This document shows, one piece after another, positions 42,241 to 51,594 of a DNA stretch of 64,000 nt (its first letter is position 1; every line of letters starts with the position of its first letter). The notes below the pieces were generated by a model, which was not told where the DNA came from, did no database searches, and saw only the letters and a list, made by a program, of their open reading frames with translations. Origin of the DNA: Collinsella aerofaciens (lineage in GTDB: Bacteria; Actinomycetota; Coriobacteriia; Coriobacteriales; Coriobacteriaceae); the NCBI RefSeq assembly GCF_015555045.1, contig NZ_JADNJQ010000009.1, forward strand, positions 1 to 64,000, in the 5' to 3' direction. The position numbers and the translations under genes are program-made.

Positions 42241-42894
42241 CTACCCCCTCAGCTCGGACAGGTCGCGCGCATCGAGCGAGTGGGAGTCGTCCCAAATGCG
42301 ACGCACGACGATGGACATGATGATGACGGCAAAGATGGCGTCGGTGGCGATACCGATCTCGATGATCTCGGGAGCGGTGGGGGCCAAAAGCGCGAGCGTC
42401 ACATGGCTGCCGTTTTCCATAAGGCAGTATCCAAAGATCTGCTTCATGATGTTGCGCTGCGAAATGATGCAGGTGAGGCCCACAAAGAAGTGAGCGAAGC
42501 TAATAGCGAGCGCAGGCGTTGCGACCTCGGCCGTGGGCAGGCTGATCTGCGTCACGACGGCAAAGCAAATCGCGACCTCGACGGCAATGATGCAAATGGC
42601 CCACGCGGGCTTAAGGCCGGCCTTGAGCGATGCGTCGCTCGGCTCGCCCATCTTCTTGTATGCGCGGTTGAGGATATAAGGGACCAGGACGACCTTGGTG
42701 ATAAAGGCAGATCCAGCCCACATAAGCAGCTCCTGCGCACCAGTGGTGACACCGAGCGTGGCGAGAAGCCCCACGAGCACCAGCGACTGCACCGCATACC
42801 AGTGGATGGAATGTTTGATGTTCTTGGAGACAACCACCATGGTGGACGTGACGATCAGAAGGCCGCCAAGGATGTTGACGATCGAATAACCCAT
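42241..42894 (-). CDS. hyfE: hydrogenase-4 membrane subunit HyfE
   Basis: This 217-residue protein has six or so membrane segments and a NuoK-like centre (ISFAHFFVGLTCIISQRNIMKQI, GYCLMENGSHVTLAL). It is a Hyd-4-type feature; E. coli hydrogenase 3 (hyc) lacks this subunit, so its presence marks the complex as FHL-2/Hyf-like. Adjacent genes are hyfD and hyfF, in E. coli order. Confidence 0.88.
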   Translation of the reverse strand: MGYSIVNILGGLLIVTSTMVVVSKNIKHSIHWYAVQSLVLVGLLATLGVTTGAQELLMWAGSAFITKVVLVPYILNRAYKKMGEPSDASLKAGLKPAWAICIIAVEVAICFAVVTQISLPTAEVATPALAISFAHFFVGLTCIISQRNIMKQIFGYCLMENGSHVTLALLAPTAPEIIEIGIATDAIFAVIIMSIVVRRIWDDSHSLDARDLSELRG

Positions 42895-42907
42895 GTCGTT
42901 CTACCTC

Positions 42908-44365
42908 CTAACCGATCCAGCTGGCCGAAAGCGGGCCGCTGACGATGACCATGATGATGAGCACGATAAACACAAACGCCATCGCGTGGGGAAGCGGGGC
43001 TCCCGCAGCGACCTCTTCGCTCGGCTCGCCGGGCAGGCAATAGCCCATCCACTTGAGGAACCAGGCGAAGGTGGCGACGGTCTCGGCGACCATGATGCAC
43101 ACGAGCACCAGGATCGCGACGTTGCCGGCACCCACAGAGAAGCCACCGGCGATGATCTGGAACTTCGAGAAGAACGTGTTCATGGGCGGCACGCCGGCAA
43201 TGGCGAGCGCCGCGACACCAAAGCCCACGCCCGAGATCGGGTACTTCTTTACGATGCCGCGAAGCTTGGGCAGCATACGCGTGCCGAGCGTAAAGGAGAA
43301 CGAACCGGCGATCAGGAAGAAAAGCGTCTTGGCGAAGGCGTGGTTAAAGATGTGGCACACGGCGCCATCAAAGGCCAGCTGGCTGCCAAAGACCGAAAGG
43401 CCCAGACCAAAGAACACATAGGAGAGCTGGGCGATCGTGGAGAAGGCCAGCAGGCGCTTCATGTCCTTTTGCGGCAGGTACATAAGGAAACCAAAGAGCA
43501 TGGTGACCATGGCGTCGATAATGGCAACCCAGCCAACGATCTCGGGAATCTCGCCGGCAGAGACGAGTACACGCGCGAACACGCACACGCCGACCTTAAC
43601 CATCGAGGCGCCATGCAGGTAAGCCGAAACAGGCGTCGGCGCCTCCATGGCCGAAGGCAGCCACATGTACATGGGAACCTGTGCGGACTTGGCCCAGGCC
43701 GCAAACAGCACGAGCAAGAGGACGATAGCCTTGAGCTTGGCGTCGAGGCCGGCAATCGCGGTGATGGCGAAGGTGCCGGTGTGGGCAAACACGATGGCGG
43801 CGCCCAGATACAGGCCGAGCGCACCGATATGCGTGATGATCAGGGCCTTCATGCCGGCCTTCTTGGCCGTAGGCGACATGTAGTAGCTAATGAGGCCCCA
43901 AGAGCACGCACCCGTGATCTCAAAGAACACGAGCTGGCCCAAAAGGGTCGAGCTGTACACAAGGCCGGCCATGGCGCCGATGAAGGTCGCGAGGTACGCG
44001 TAGAAGCGACGACGCGGTGCGTCGGGATGCTCACGGTTATTCTCGCTCATATAGGGAATCGAATAGATCACGACAAGCAGGCCGATACCCACAAAGGCGG
44101 GCGCGAGCAGCGTGCTCATGCGATCGAAGGTGAATCCCATGACGAGGGTCTGCCCAAACGAGATCAGGGGGACCTGCGTGTCGGGCATGCCGGCGCCAGC
44201 GAAATTCGCGGCGAGGGCGATGGTGCAGACCGTCGAGACGGCGGCACCCAAAACGCTGAACCACTTGGCGTACGGACGGGGGAACAGGGCGACGAGCACC
44301 GAGGCCACCATCGGGGCCGCGATAGCGACCAAGCCGAGAAGGGACAGACTGACTGCAAATGACAT
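42908..44365 (-). CDS. hyfD: hydrogenase-4 membrane subunit HyfD (antiporter-like)
   Basis: This 485-residue integral membrane protein of the NuoL/M/N superfamily has FFEITGACSWGLISYYM, AKSAQVPMYMWLPSAMEAPTPVSA and KRLLAFSTIAQLSYVF, including the helix-bound Glu and Lys positions of ion-pumping subunits. It is the second of three antiporter-like subunits in the operon. It is absent from hydrogenase-3 complexes. Confidence 0.9.
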   Translation of the reverse strand: MSFAVSLSLLGLVAIAAPMVASVLVALFPRPYAKWFSVLGAAVSTVCTIALAANFAGAGMPDTQVPLISFGQTLVMGFTFDRMSTLLAPAFVGIGLLVVIYSIPYMSENNREHPDAPRRRFYAYLATFIGAMAGLVYSSTLLGQLVFFEITGACSWGLISYYMSPTAKKAGMKALIITHIGALGLYLGAAIVFAHTGTFAITAIAGLDAKLKAIVLLLVLFAAWAKSAQVPMYMWLPSAMEAPTPVSAYLHGASMVKVGVCVFARVLVSAGEIPEIVGWVAIIDAMVTMLFGFLMYLPQKDMKRLLAFSTIAQLSYVFFGLGLSVFGSQLAFDGAVCHIFNHAFAKTLFFLIAGSFSFTLGTRMLPKLRGIVKKYPISGVGFGVAALAIAGVPPMNTFFSKFQIIAGGFSVGAGNVAILVLVCIMVAETVATFAWFLKWMGYCLPGEPSEEVAAGAPLPHAMAFVFIVLIIMVIVSGPLSASWIG

Positions 44366-44380
44366 TGTTTCTCCCTTCTC

Positions 44381-45307
44381 CTACACGCCGACGACCACGA
44401 AGACAAACGCCAGAACGGCGATGCCCACGACGGCCCAGGTCTGATTGCCAAGCACCTTAAAACGCGAGCGCGAGCAGGAGTTCTCGATCACGCCGCATAT
44501 GACAAAGTCGATCAGGCACTTAACAAGGAAGATGACCGCGCCCAGAACGGCCGCGATACCCACGGCCGCGGGCTCGCCCCAGGGGACGAAGATCGCGCAG
44601 AACCAGGCGACGACCAGGACCTGCTTCATGGACATGGCGAGCTTGGCCATCGCAAGCGACGGGCCGGAAAGCTCGGCGAGCGGACCTTCCTGGAGCTCCT
44701 GCTCGGCCTCGGCCTGATCAAACGGCAGCTTGCCGAGCTCCATGTAGCAGGCGATCGCAAAGGCGATGCCGGCGAGGATCACGGCGACCGGCGCGTCGAT
44801 GGCGCCCGTCATGACGTGCTGACCCATGGTGGCGATGTCGGTGGAACCGCACACCAGGGCGGCGGCAAACAGCGCCAGCAGCATGGACGGCTCGATGAGC
44901 ACGCTCATGAGCAGCTCGCGGACGCCGCCGATACCGGCGTAGGCGTTGGACGAATCCACACCGCAGAGGGCGAAGAAGAAGCGGGCGAGCGCCAGGCTGT
45001 ACATGATGGTGATGGCGTCACCAAAGACCGGGATGGGGCTTTGTGCCGTAAAGAGCGGCAGACCCATCGCGAGCATAAAGGCGACGGCGAAGAACAGCGG
45101 CGGCATGATGCGCAGCGCAAAGCTCGCATCCTCGCTCTGGGACTCGGGGCGCGCAAAGAGCTTGGCCAGGTCACGGTAGTCCTGCATGATGCTGGGGCCG
45201 CGACGGTTGTGCATCTTGGCGCGGATCACGCGGCCGAGACCGGAGAAGAACGGTGCGACGGCCATAACGACCACGCCCTGCAGAACGGCAAGTACGATGT
45301 TGTTCAT
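44381..45307 (-). CDS. hyfC: hydrogenase-4 membrane subunit HyfC (NuoH-like)
   Basis: This 308-residue membrane anchor is related to NuoH and HycD, with eight or so segments. Signatures are RAKMHNRRGPSIMQDYRDL near residue 30 and ELGKLPFDQAEAEQELQEG on a cytoplasmic loop. It links the soluble hydrogenase arm to the antiporter-like subunits. It overlaps no neighbour but is separated by only 13-15 bases from hyfB and hyfD. Confidence 0.92.
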   Translation of the reverse strand: MNNIVLAVLQGVVVMAVAPFFSGLGRVIRAKMHNRRGPSIMQDYRDLAKLFARPESQSEDASFALRIMPPLFFAVAFMLAMGLPLFTAQSPIPVFGDAITIMYSLALARFFFALCGVDSSNAYAGIGGVRELLMSVLIEPSMLLALFAAALVCGSTDIATMGQHVMTGAIDAPVAVILAGIAFAIACYMELGKLPFDQAEAEQELQEGPLAELSGPSLAMAKLAMSMKQVLVVAWFCAIFVPWGEPAAVGIAAVLGAVIFLVKCLIDFVICGVIENSCSRSRFKVLGNQTWAVVGIAVLAFVFVVVGV

Positions 45308-45319
45308 GCTCTCCCCTCC

Positions 45320-47338
45320 TTAACCCATTTGCACGGCGAGCACGAGGAACACCACGAGTGCCGCGACGATGTAGCAGATATAGATGCTGTAGTTGCCGCC
45401 CTCGAGCTTAGTCGCGAGGTCGGCAAGCTTCTCGACACCCTTATGCGGGGCATCGACGAGAACCTTGTCGGGTACGGGCTCCACAGCCTCGGCCACACCG
45501 GTGAGCTTCTGGAAGAAGTGCGCGATGGACCAGCAGACGGCCGTGCAGCGGTCGCGCAGCGTGTAGAGCGGCTGCATAAACCAGGACACCTCGGAGGCAA
45601 AGGTCGTGGCCACGACGGGCATATGCTCGTTGGGAGCATAGCCGCATGCCCACGGCTGGGACTTCTGCACCTTACCGACGGTCTTGAGCTTGCGATAGCC
45701 GCAGGCAAGGCCGACGAGCACCACGAGCGCAATAGCGATCGCGGGCGTGGAGGTGGCAGCGCCGGAGTACTGGTTCATGAGCTCCATGCCCTCGGCGGCA
45801 AACACGCCACCGTACGGATGCAGCACGGACGCGGCGACATCGACCAGCACGGGCGCGATCACGGGAGCGCCAATGCCCAGCACGACGCAGATGGCCGCGA
45901 GCAGGCCCTGCGCAAACACCATGGGGGCGGGAACCTCCTTGGCATTGGCCGCGGCCTCGGAGCGGGGCGCGGAGGCAAAGGAGACGCCATAGGCCTTGAC
46001 GAAGCACGTGACAGCCAGCGCGCCGGTAATGGCAAGTGCGACGGCAGCGAACACGGCCACGATCATAACGGCCTTGTCGCCCTGCATGGCGGCGTTGAAC
46101 AGCGACTGGTAGGTAAACCACTCGGACACAAAGCCGTTGAAGGGCGGGATGGCCGAGATGGCCAGCGCACCAATGAGGAAGCAGATGGCCGTTGCCGGCA
46201 TACGACGGAACAGGCCGCCCATCTTCTCCATATTGCGCGTACCCGTGGAGTACAGCAGTGCACCGGCGCCCAAGAACAGCTCGCCCTTAAACATCGCGTG
46301 GTTAAACGTGTGGTAGAGGGCGGCCATCAGAGCCAGGACGGCGATGCCGACCGAGTTGAGCGCCATGGCGGCCATGGAGGCGCCGACGCCGAGCAGAATG
46401 ATGCCGATGTTCTCGACGGAGTGATAGGCCAGCAGGCGCTTGATGTCATGCTCCTGCAGGGCGAAGGCCACGCCGAGGACCGACGAGATCGCACCGAAGA
46501 CCATGACCATAAGGCCCCACCAGACCTGAACGCCCGAGGCGGAGAGCAGGTCGAGGCCCACCTTGAGGATGCCGAAGATACCGATCTTGATCATGCCGCC
46601 GGACATGAGGGCCGACACGTTGGACGGCGCCTCGGGATGTGCCTTGGGCAGCCAGCCGTGCAGCGGGATGATACCGGCCTTGGCGCCAAAGCCAAAGAAG
46701 GCGAGCACGAAGCACACGGATGCGACCGCGGGGCTAAACTGCGTAGCGCGGAAATCCGCAAAGGCAAACGAGCCGCCGGCGAAGTTGGTCATGGTGAGGA
46801 AGCTCGCCATAATGAGCACAAAGCCCACGTGCGCGATCACAAAGTAGAGCCAACCGCCATGGATGGAGTTCTCGTTCTCCTCGATCACGACCAGGAAGTA
46901 CGAGGTCAGCGACATGAGCTCAAAGGCGACCAGGAACCAAAACACGTTGTCGGCGGTAATGACGAGCATCATGGACGCCACGAAGGTGTTAAAGAAGAAG
47001 CCGGCGCGGCCCTTTTTGCCCGGGTACTCATCAAAGTAGTTGAGACCGTAGATCGAGCCGGCAAACGCGAGCACCGAGATGAGCGCCACGAACAGGCCGG
47101 ACAGCTGATTGAGCAGCAGCTGGAAATGGGCAAACGGGAAGAACACGATGGTGTCGACCGACGTGACATCGCCCAGCACGGCCTGGATACCGGCCACAAA
47201 CGAAAGCACCGCGGCGACGGCGCCGATAAGGCAACCGGCGGTCTTGGCGGCGTTATCGGCCTTGATCAGCAGAACCGAGGCGAGCGCACCGATGCACGAG
47301 ACGGCAATCGATGCGATAAACAGCGTCATGCTATCCAT
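45320..47338 (-). CDS. hyfB: hydrogenase-4 membrane subunit HyfB (NuoL-like)
   Basis: This 672-residue protein is the largest antiporter-like subunit, with about 14-16 membrane segments. Visible motifs are AFELMSLTSYFLV, IIPLHGWLPKAHPEAPSNVSA, KRLLAYHSVENIGIILLG and HTFNHAMFKGELF. It corresponds to HycC of hydrogenase 3 or HyfB of hydrogenase 4. Its start overlaps the end of the ferredoxin gene by eight bases. Confidence 0.92.
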   Translation of the reverse strand: MDSMTLFIASIAVSCIGALASVLLIKADNAAKTAGCLIGAVAAVLSFVAGIQAVLGDVTSVDTIVFFPFAHFQLLLNQLSGLFVALISVLAFAGSIYGLNYFDEYPGKKGRAGFFFNTFVASMMLVITADNVFWFLVAFELMSLTSYFLVVIEENENSIHGGWLYFVIAHVGFVLIMASFLTMTNFAGGSFAFADFRATQFSPAVASVCFVLAFFGFGAKAGIIPLHGWLPKAHPEAPSNVSALMSGGMIKIGIFGILKVGLDLLSASGVQVWWGLMVMVFGAISSVLGVAFALQEHDIKRLLAYHSVENIGIILLGVGASMAAMALNSVGIAVLALMAALYHTFNHAMFKGELFLGAGALLYSTGTRNMEKMGGLFRRMPATAICFLIGALAISAIPPFNGFVSEWFTYQSLFNAAMQGDKAVMIVAVFAAVALAITGALAVTCFVKAYGVSFASAPRSEAAANAKEVPAPMVFAQGLLAAICVVLGIGAPVIAPVLVDVAASVLHPYGGVFAAEGMELMNQYSGAATSTPAIAIALVVLVGLACGYRKLKTVGKVQKSQPWACGYAPNEHMPVVATTFASEVSWFMQPLYTLRDRCTAVCWSIAHFFQKLTGVAEAVEPVPDKVLVDAPHKGVEKLADLATKLEGGNYSIYICYIVAALVVFLVLAVQMG

Positions 47339-47948
47339 TGTTTACGCTCCCTTCTGCTTTCTCGGACAGGCCCTGGGCCACAGCGGTAACGTCGACGGAC
47401 GGACCGTTTTCGATCGAGCGCAGACGCTTGGCCTCGTCGAGCTCGCGATCGGCCGCGCCGCCCATGACGGTCAGCGCCTTGGTGGGGCACGCCGCCACAC
47501 AATGCGGGCCGTCCGGATCGAAGGCGCACAGGTCGCACTTGACAGCGCAGGTGTACTGGCCGGGAGCCCACGTAAGCAGGCTGCTCAGGGACTTAGGATA
47601 CGAAGGCGTCGGGTCGCACATGCCTGCGACACCGGCGATAGACGTGCCATCGGGATGGATGGCTCCGAAGGGGCACGCGATGGCGCACAGTCTGCACCCG
47701 ATGCACTCCTGCTCCTTGACGTGGATGCGATCGCCATCGTGCTCGATGGCATTCACCGGGCAAACCTCGGCGCAGGGGGCACCCTCGCAATGGTGGCAGG
47801 CAAGGGCGGCCGAAATACCGCCGGTCTTCACGAGCGCCAGGCGCGGCGTATCCTGAAGACCCTGCATCCGGTGGGCGTCGGCACAGGCGGACTGGCATGT
47901 TCCGCAGCCGATGCACCTCTCCGGGTTGATGTCGATGAAGCGGTTCAT
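47331..47948 (-). CDS. hyfA: four-cluster ferredoxin subunit of hydrogenase 4 (HyfA/HycB)
   Basis: This 205-residue iron-sulfur protein has four Cys-rich motifs for [4Fe-4S] clusters: CIGCGTCQSAC, CHHCEGAPCAEVCP, CIGCRLCAIACP and CDLCAFDPDGPHCVAACP. It passes electrons from FdhF to the HyfH/HyfI arm. ATG at 47948 follows GAAAGGAAG; a GTG two codons upstream is less likely. It lies between fdhF and hyfB, as hyfA or hycB would. Confidence 0.87.
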   Translation of the reverse strand: MNRFIDINPERCIGCGTCQSACADAHRMQGLQDTPRLALVKTGGISAALACHHCEGAPCAEVCPVNAIEHDGDRIHVKEQECIGCRLCAIACPFGAIHPDGTSIAGVAGMCDPTPSYPKSLSSLLTWAPGQYTCAVKCDLCAFDPDGPHCVAACPTKALTVMGGAADRELDEAKRLRSIENGPSVDVTAVAQGLSEKAEGSVNNG

Positions 47949-48026
47949 CCCCACTTCCTTTCAAAATAACGGGCCGGGCTCCCGAACGTACGGGACGCCC
48001 GGCCCAAAAAGCCAACGAGAACGGGA

Positions 48027-50249
48027 CTACACGATTTGATTCACGTGCGTCTCGTCGTCGAACTTGGCGGCGCCGGGCTCAACGTCCTGGGGAGCGGCGG
48101 CGTCCACCAGAGCCTGCTTGAGCTCGGTGTACTGACGCTCCACTTCGCCCTCGGCCCAGACCTGGTCGGCGATAGCGTCGACCTGGCAGGCGGAGAACTT
48201 GTCCTCGGGCGTATGCGAGACCGGGTCGACCTTGTGAATGGTCAGCTCGTTGCACTTGCCGATCCACCACTGGTAGGTCATGTAGACCGTGCCCTTGTTG
48301 ATGCGATCGCTCACGTCTGCGCGGCTGTATACCTGGCCGCGGCGGCTGTGAATCGAGACGATGTCGCCATTCTTGATGCCGCGCGCCTGGGCGTCCGCGG
48401 GATTCATACGGACAAAGCCGGGCTCGTCGGCGAGCAGCGCCAGCGTCTTGCAGTTGCCGGTCATCGAGCGGCAGCTGTAGTGGCCGACCTCGCGGACGGT
48501 GCACAGGATGAGCGGGTACTCATCGTCGGGAAGCTCGGAGGGTGCCTCCCAGTCGTGCGCCATCAGGTTGGCGCGGCCGTCCTTGGTGGTGAACTTGCCA
48601 CCAGCGAACATGTCGGGCGTACCGTGGTCGTTCACATCGGTGCTCTTGACGGGCCACTGGGCGTAACCGCCCTCGGGAGCCATCTTCTCGTAGGTCGCGC
48701 CCACAAAGTTGGGGCACAGGCTAATGCACTCGTTCCAGATCTGCTCGGTGTTGTCGTAGTGCATGGGATAGCCCATGCGCGTGGACAGGTCCGCGAAGAT
48801 CTCCCAGTCGTGACGGCACTCGCCCTTGGGCGGAACAGCCGCGTCAAAGTGCTGGAAGCTACGATCGGATGCGGTAAAGACACCCTCGTGCTCACCCCAA
48901 GAGGTGGCAGGCAGGATGACGTCGGCGAGCATGGTCGTCTGCGTCATAAAGATGTCCTGGCAAATGAACAGATCCAGCTCGGAGAGCGTCTTGCGCATAC
49001 CGGCCGAATCGGGCTCGGTCTGCACCGGGTCCTCGCCGTAGTTGTAGAAGCAGTGCACCTTGCCCTCGTCGACCAGATGGCCCAGGTCGGTGAGCTTGTA
49101 GCCCTCCTCGAGCGGGAGCTTTTCCTCAGGCACGCCCCAAGCCTTGGCAAACTTGGCACGCACTGCCGGGTCGGTGACCTTCTGATAGCCAGGGTACAGG
49201 TTGGGCAGCATGCCCATATCGCAGGAGCCCTGGACGTTATTCTGGCCACGCACGGGCGCGAGGCCGGAATTGGGTTTGCCGATCTGGCCGGCAACGCAGG
49301 CGATGGAGGCGATGGTGTGCACCGTCTTCAGGTTCTGCTTCTGCTGGCATACGCCCATGCCCCAGCCAATGATGGCAGAGGGCTTCGCCGTGGCGTACAT
49401 CTCGGCAGCTTGGTGGATCAACGCGGGCTCGACACCCGTGATGTCCTGTACGGATTCGGGAGTGTAGTTCTTGATGGTCTCCCACCACTCGTCAAAGCCG
49501 TTCGTATGCTCGGCGACGAATTCCTTGTCGTAGAGGCCATCGTTGACCAAGCAGTTGGCAAAGGCGTTGAGGAACGCGACGTTGCAACCGTTCTTGATCG
49601 GAAGGTAGAGATCGGCGATACGCGCGGTTTCGATATGGCGCGGATCGGCGACGATGATCTTGCAACCCTTTTCTTTGGCTCGCACGATACGCCTTGCGAC
49701 GATGGGGTGCGAATCGGCAGGGTTATAGCCGAAGAGGAAAATGCAGCCCGCATCCTCCATACCGGGGATGGAGCATGACATGCAACCTGAACCAACCGTG
49801 TCCATCAGACCGAGGACAGTAGGGCCGTGTCAAGTACGGGCGCAGTTGTCTACGCTGTGGGTGCCGATGCACGCACGCGTAAACTTCTGCATGACGTAAT
49901 TCGCCTCATTGCCGCCGCCTCGCGAGGAGCCGGTGGTCATGACAGCGTTAGGACCATATTCGTCAATTATGGCCTGCATCTTAGATGCGGTGAAATCCAG
50001 TGCCTCGTCCCAGCTTACGCGCTCAAGATCCGCGCCCTTGGTGCGGCGGATCATCGGGTGCAGTACGCGAGGAGTCAAGATCTTGGTGTCGTTGATGAAG
50101 TCGTAGCCGCTCATGCCCTTAAGGCACAGCTCGCCCTGATTGGTGATGCCGTTGAGCGGTTCGGTACCCACAACCTGGCCGTTTTGGACCAAGAGGTTAA
50201 ACTGGCAACCGGCGCCGCAGTACGGGCAGATCACTTTATGCTTCTCCAT
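48027..50249 (-). CDS. fdhF: formate dehydrogenase H, selenoprotein with in-frame UGA (Sec140)
   Basis: This 740-residue enzyme oxidises formate to CO2 at a Mo-bis-MGD centre. The N-terminal [4Fe-4S] motif is CPYCGAGCQF with a later CLKG. Residue 140 is encoded by TGA (49830-49832) in the context CART-U-HGPTV, the same position as Sec140 of E. coli FdhF. Translation continues to 48027 in the same frame. A SECIS-like hairpin with loop GGTCT follows the UGA. ATG at 50249 is preceded by AAGGAGGG. It is the second gene of the operon, after a hydN-like ferredoxin and before hyfA. Read without recoding it would look like two separate genes. Confidence 0.95.
49797..49832 (-). promoter_or_regulatory. 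UGA selenocysteine codon and SECIS element of fdhF
   Basis: The TGA is at 49832-49830. Eleven bases later the stem TGTCC (49818-49814) pairs with GGACA (49803-49799) around a ten-base loop containing GGTCT (49811-49807), the bases SelB reads in E. coli fdhF. The size and distance from the UGA fit bacterial SECIS rules. Confidence 0.88.
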
Positions 50250-50323
50250 GACACCCTCCTTCCTTTCTCTGCTACCGAATACTCGGTACTTATTTGACAA
50301 TCATTGGGCCTGTCGCCCGACGC

Positions 50324-50842
50324 TTACGCCTCGTTTTCGATGGTGGCGCGGGCACGCTCGGCAGTCAGTTCTGCCAGACGCTCCTCGTCTACCAGGGTGA
50401 GGCCCTTGGTCGGACACGCCTCGGCACACGCCGGACCGCCGGGACGGTCCACGCACAGGTCGCACTTGAGCACGAAGCTCTTAGTCTGCGAACCCACGCG
50501 CACGTCGCCCATCAAGACGGGGACCTGCGTGGTCGCCACGCTCACGGCGCCAAAGGGGCATGCCATGACGCAGCTCTTGCAACCGATGCAGTTGTCCTCG
50601 TTGACGCCGATGCGATGGTTCTTTGGATCAAAGAACAAGGCGCCCGTAGGGCAGGCCTTGGCGCACGGAGCGTCCTCGCAGTGGTGACATGCCACCGGCG
50701 CGGAAATCTCGTAGGTGCGCGTTACGCGCAAGCGAGGTGCGGCGATGTTGCCGGGAATATCGTGTGCCTCGATGCACGCCGCCATACAGGTTTGGCACCC
50801 AATGCAGCGTGAAGAATCAGCCACGACTCGTTTATTGCCCAT
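50324..50842 (-). CDS. hydN: four-cluster ferredoxin, HydN-like
   Basis: The 172-residue protein has CIGCQTCMAAC, CHHCEDAPCAKACP, CIGCKSCVMACP and CDLCVDRPGGPACAEACP, giving four [4Fe-4S] clusters. It resembles HydN, which sits upstream of formate dehydrogenase H genes and helps electron transfer or maturation. ATG at 50842 follows GGAGGGAG; the frame further upstream covers leader hairpins. It is the first gene of the 15-kb formate hydrogenlyase operon. Confidence 0.82.
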   Translation of the reverse strand: MGNKRVVADSSRCIGCQTCMAACIEAHDIPGNIAAPRLRVTRTYEISAPVACHHCEDAPCAKACPTGALFFDPKNHRIGVNEDNCIGCKSCVMACPFGAVSVATTQVPVLMGDVRVGSQTKSFVLKCDLCVDRPGGPACAEACPTKGLTLVDEERLAELTAERARATIENEA

Positions 50843-50894
50843 GTTGTTCACTCCCTCCTGAATCCCATGCCGGAGAGACCCTGTCGACGTTGCC

Positions 50895-50958
50895 CCGGAC
50901 CGCCCGTGGTCCGGCATCGGCGTATCGAAGCGCATGCGGCGAAACAGGCGCTTCGATA
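50895..50958 (-). promoter_or_regulatory. two perfect hairpins in the FHL operon leader
   Basis: On the minus strand TATCGAAGCGC/GCGCTTCGATA (50923-50958) is followed by CCGGACC/GGTCCGG (50895-50914), ending about 50 bases before the hydN-like start. They would form adjacent stem-loops in the 5' leader and could be part of a riboswitch or attenuator; I do not recognise the class. Confidence 0.5.
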
Positions 50959-51021
50959 GAGTTCCTCCAACGATATACAGGCTAAATATACGCAGTTGCA
51001 GGTGGCAAACTTGAGCATAGG

Positions 51022-51047
51022 CCCTGCAATACGGGTGTATTGCAGGG
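51022..51047. promoter_or_regulatory. 26-base palindrome upstream of the FHL operon
   Basis: CCCTGCAATAC-gggt-GTATTGCAGGG is a perfect inverted repeat 180 bases before the first FHL gene, and may be an operator. On the plus strand it is followed by GGTTTTGG, so a terminator is possible, but no plus-strand gene lies upstream. Confidence 0.5.
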
Positions 51048-51271
51048 GTTTTGGCAGGTTGGAATTATTCTCTAGAAGCTATAAAGGTGAGTGTATTACA
51101 TGCGTACACCTCTGAGATTTTTACGCGCTCTCATTTTGGATGTACTACGCTTGTATTCAAGTTAATGGTTATTTACTTGAGCGAAATAAAGTAAATAGTT
51201 ATAAGATGCTCAGGTATCGGCACGTGCCGCATTTGACCGACTATATTGCACGCTCATTAAGGGGGCCAGTG

Positions 51272-51594
51272 ATGTCATCGACTCAAAAAAGAGCCATCCT
51301 GCAGGTGCGCATTCGCGAGGAAGACAAGCAGCATGCCGAGCATCTCTACGACGCCATGGGCACATCGCTTGCCGAGGCCGTTCGCCTTTTTGTCGCGCAG
51401 AGCATTTTGATGCGCAAGCTTCCCTTTCAGCCGGTCGCCGTGCGCTCAAAGGACGGCACCGCCGCCTATGGATCGCTCAAAGCATATGGGACCCCAATCG
51501 CCGCTCCGAGGAGCGCAATGCCTGGATTGAGTACCTTGCTACAGAAAGCGACGATTCGATTTTGGGTCCCGAGGAAGTAGATATCCATGAGTAG
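51272..51594 (+). pseudogene. RelB/DinJ-type antitoxin with frameshifted C-terminus
   Basis: ATG at 51272 follows AAGGGGG. The first 70 or so residues look like a RelB/DinJ ribbon-helix-helix antitoxin (ILQVRIREEDKQHAEHL, GTSLAEAVRLFVAQS). As written, the frame ends at 51580 with an unusual Pro/Ala-rich tail. In another frame from about 51490 the sequence encodes NRRSEERNAWIEYLATESDD and onward to a stop at 51594 that overlaps the toxin ATG by eight bases, the normal coupling. One missing base near 51485-51495 explains this. It could be a real mutation or a sequencing error. Confidence 0.72.

Larger units (their letters stand above)
50843..51271. other. 429-base region upstream of the formate hydrogenlyase operon and the toxin-antitoxin genes
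   Basis: This divergent intergenic region holds the FHL leader hairpins and a 26-base palindrome, then an AT-richer stretch (51060-51270) leading to the antitoxin start. No gene is convincing there. Confidence 0.65.

Noticed and set aside
44816..47389. 857-codon plus-strand open frame opposite hyfB and hyfC
   Set aside because: Shadow of high-GC coding sequence; His/Asp/Glu-rich composition and no recognisable motif.
49830..49832. Nonsense mutation splitting fdhF
   Set aside because: The codon is TGA at the known Sec position with a SECIS hairpin, and selA, selB, selC and selD are present.
51022..51047. Rho-independent terminator on the plus strand
   Set aside because: No plus-strand gene lies upstream and the T run is short; an operator-like palindrome is more likely.
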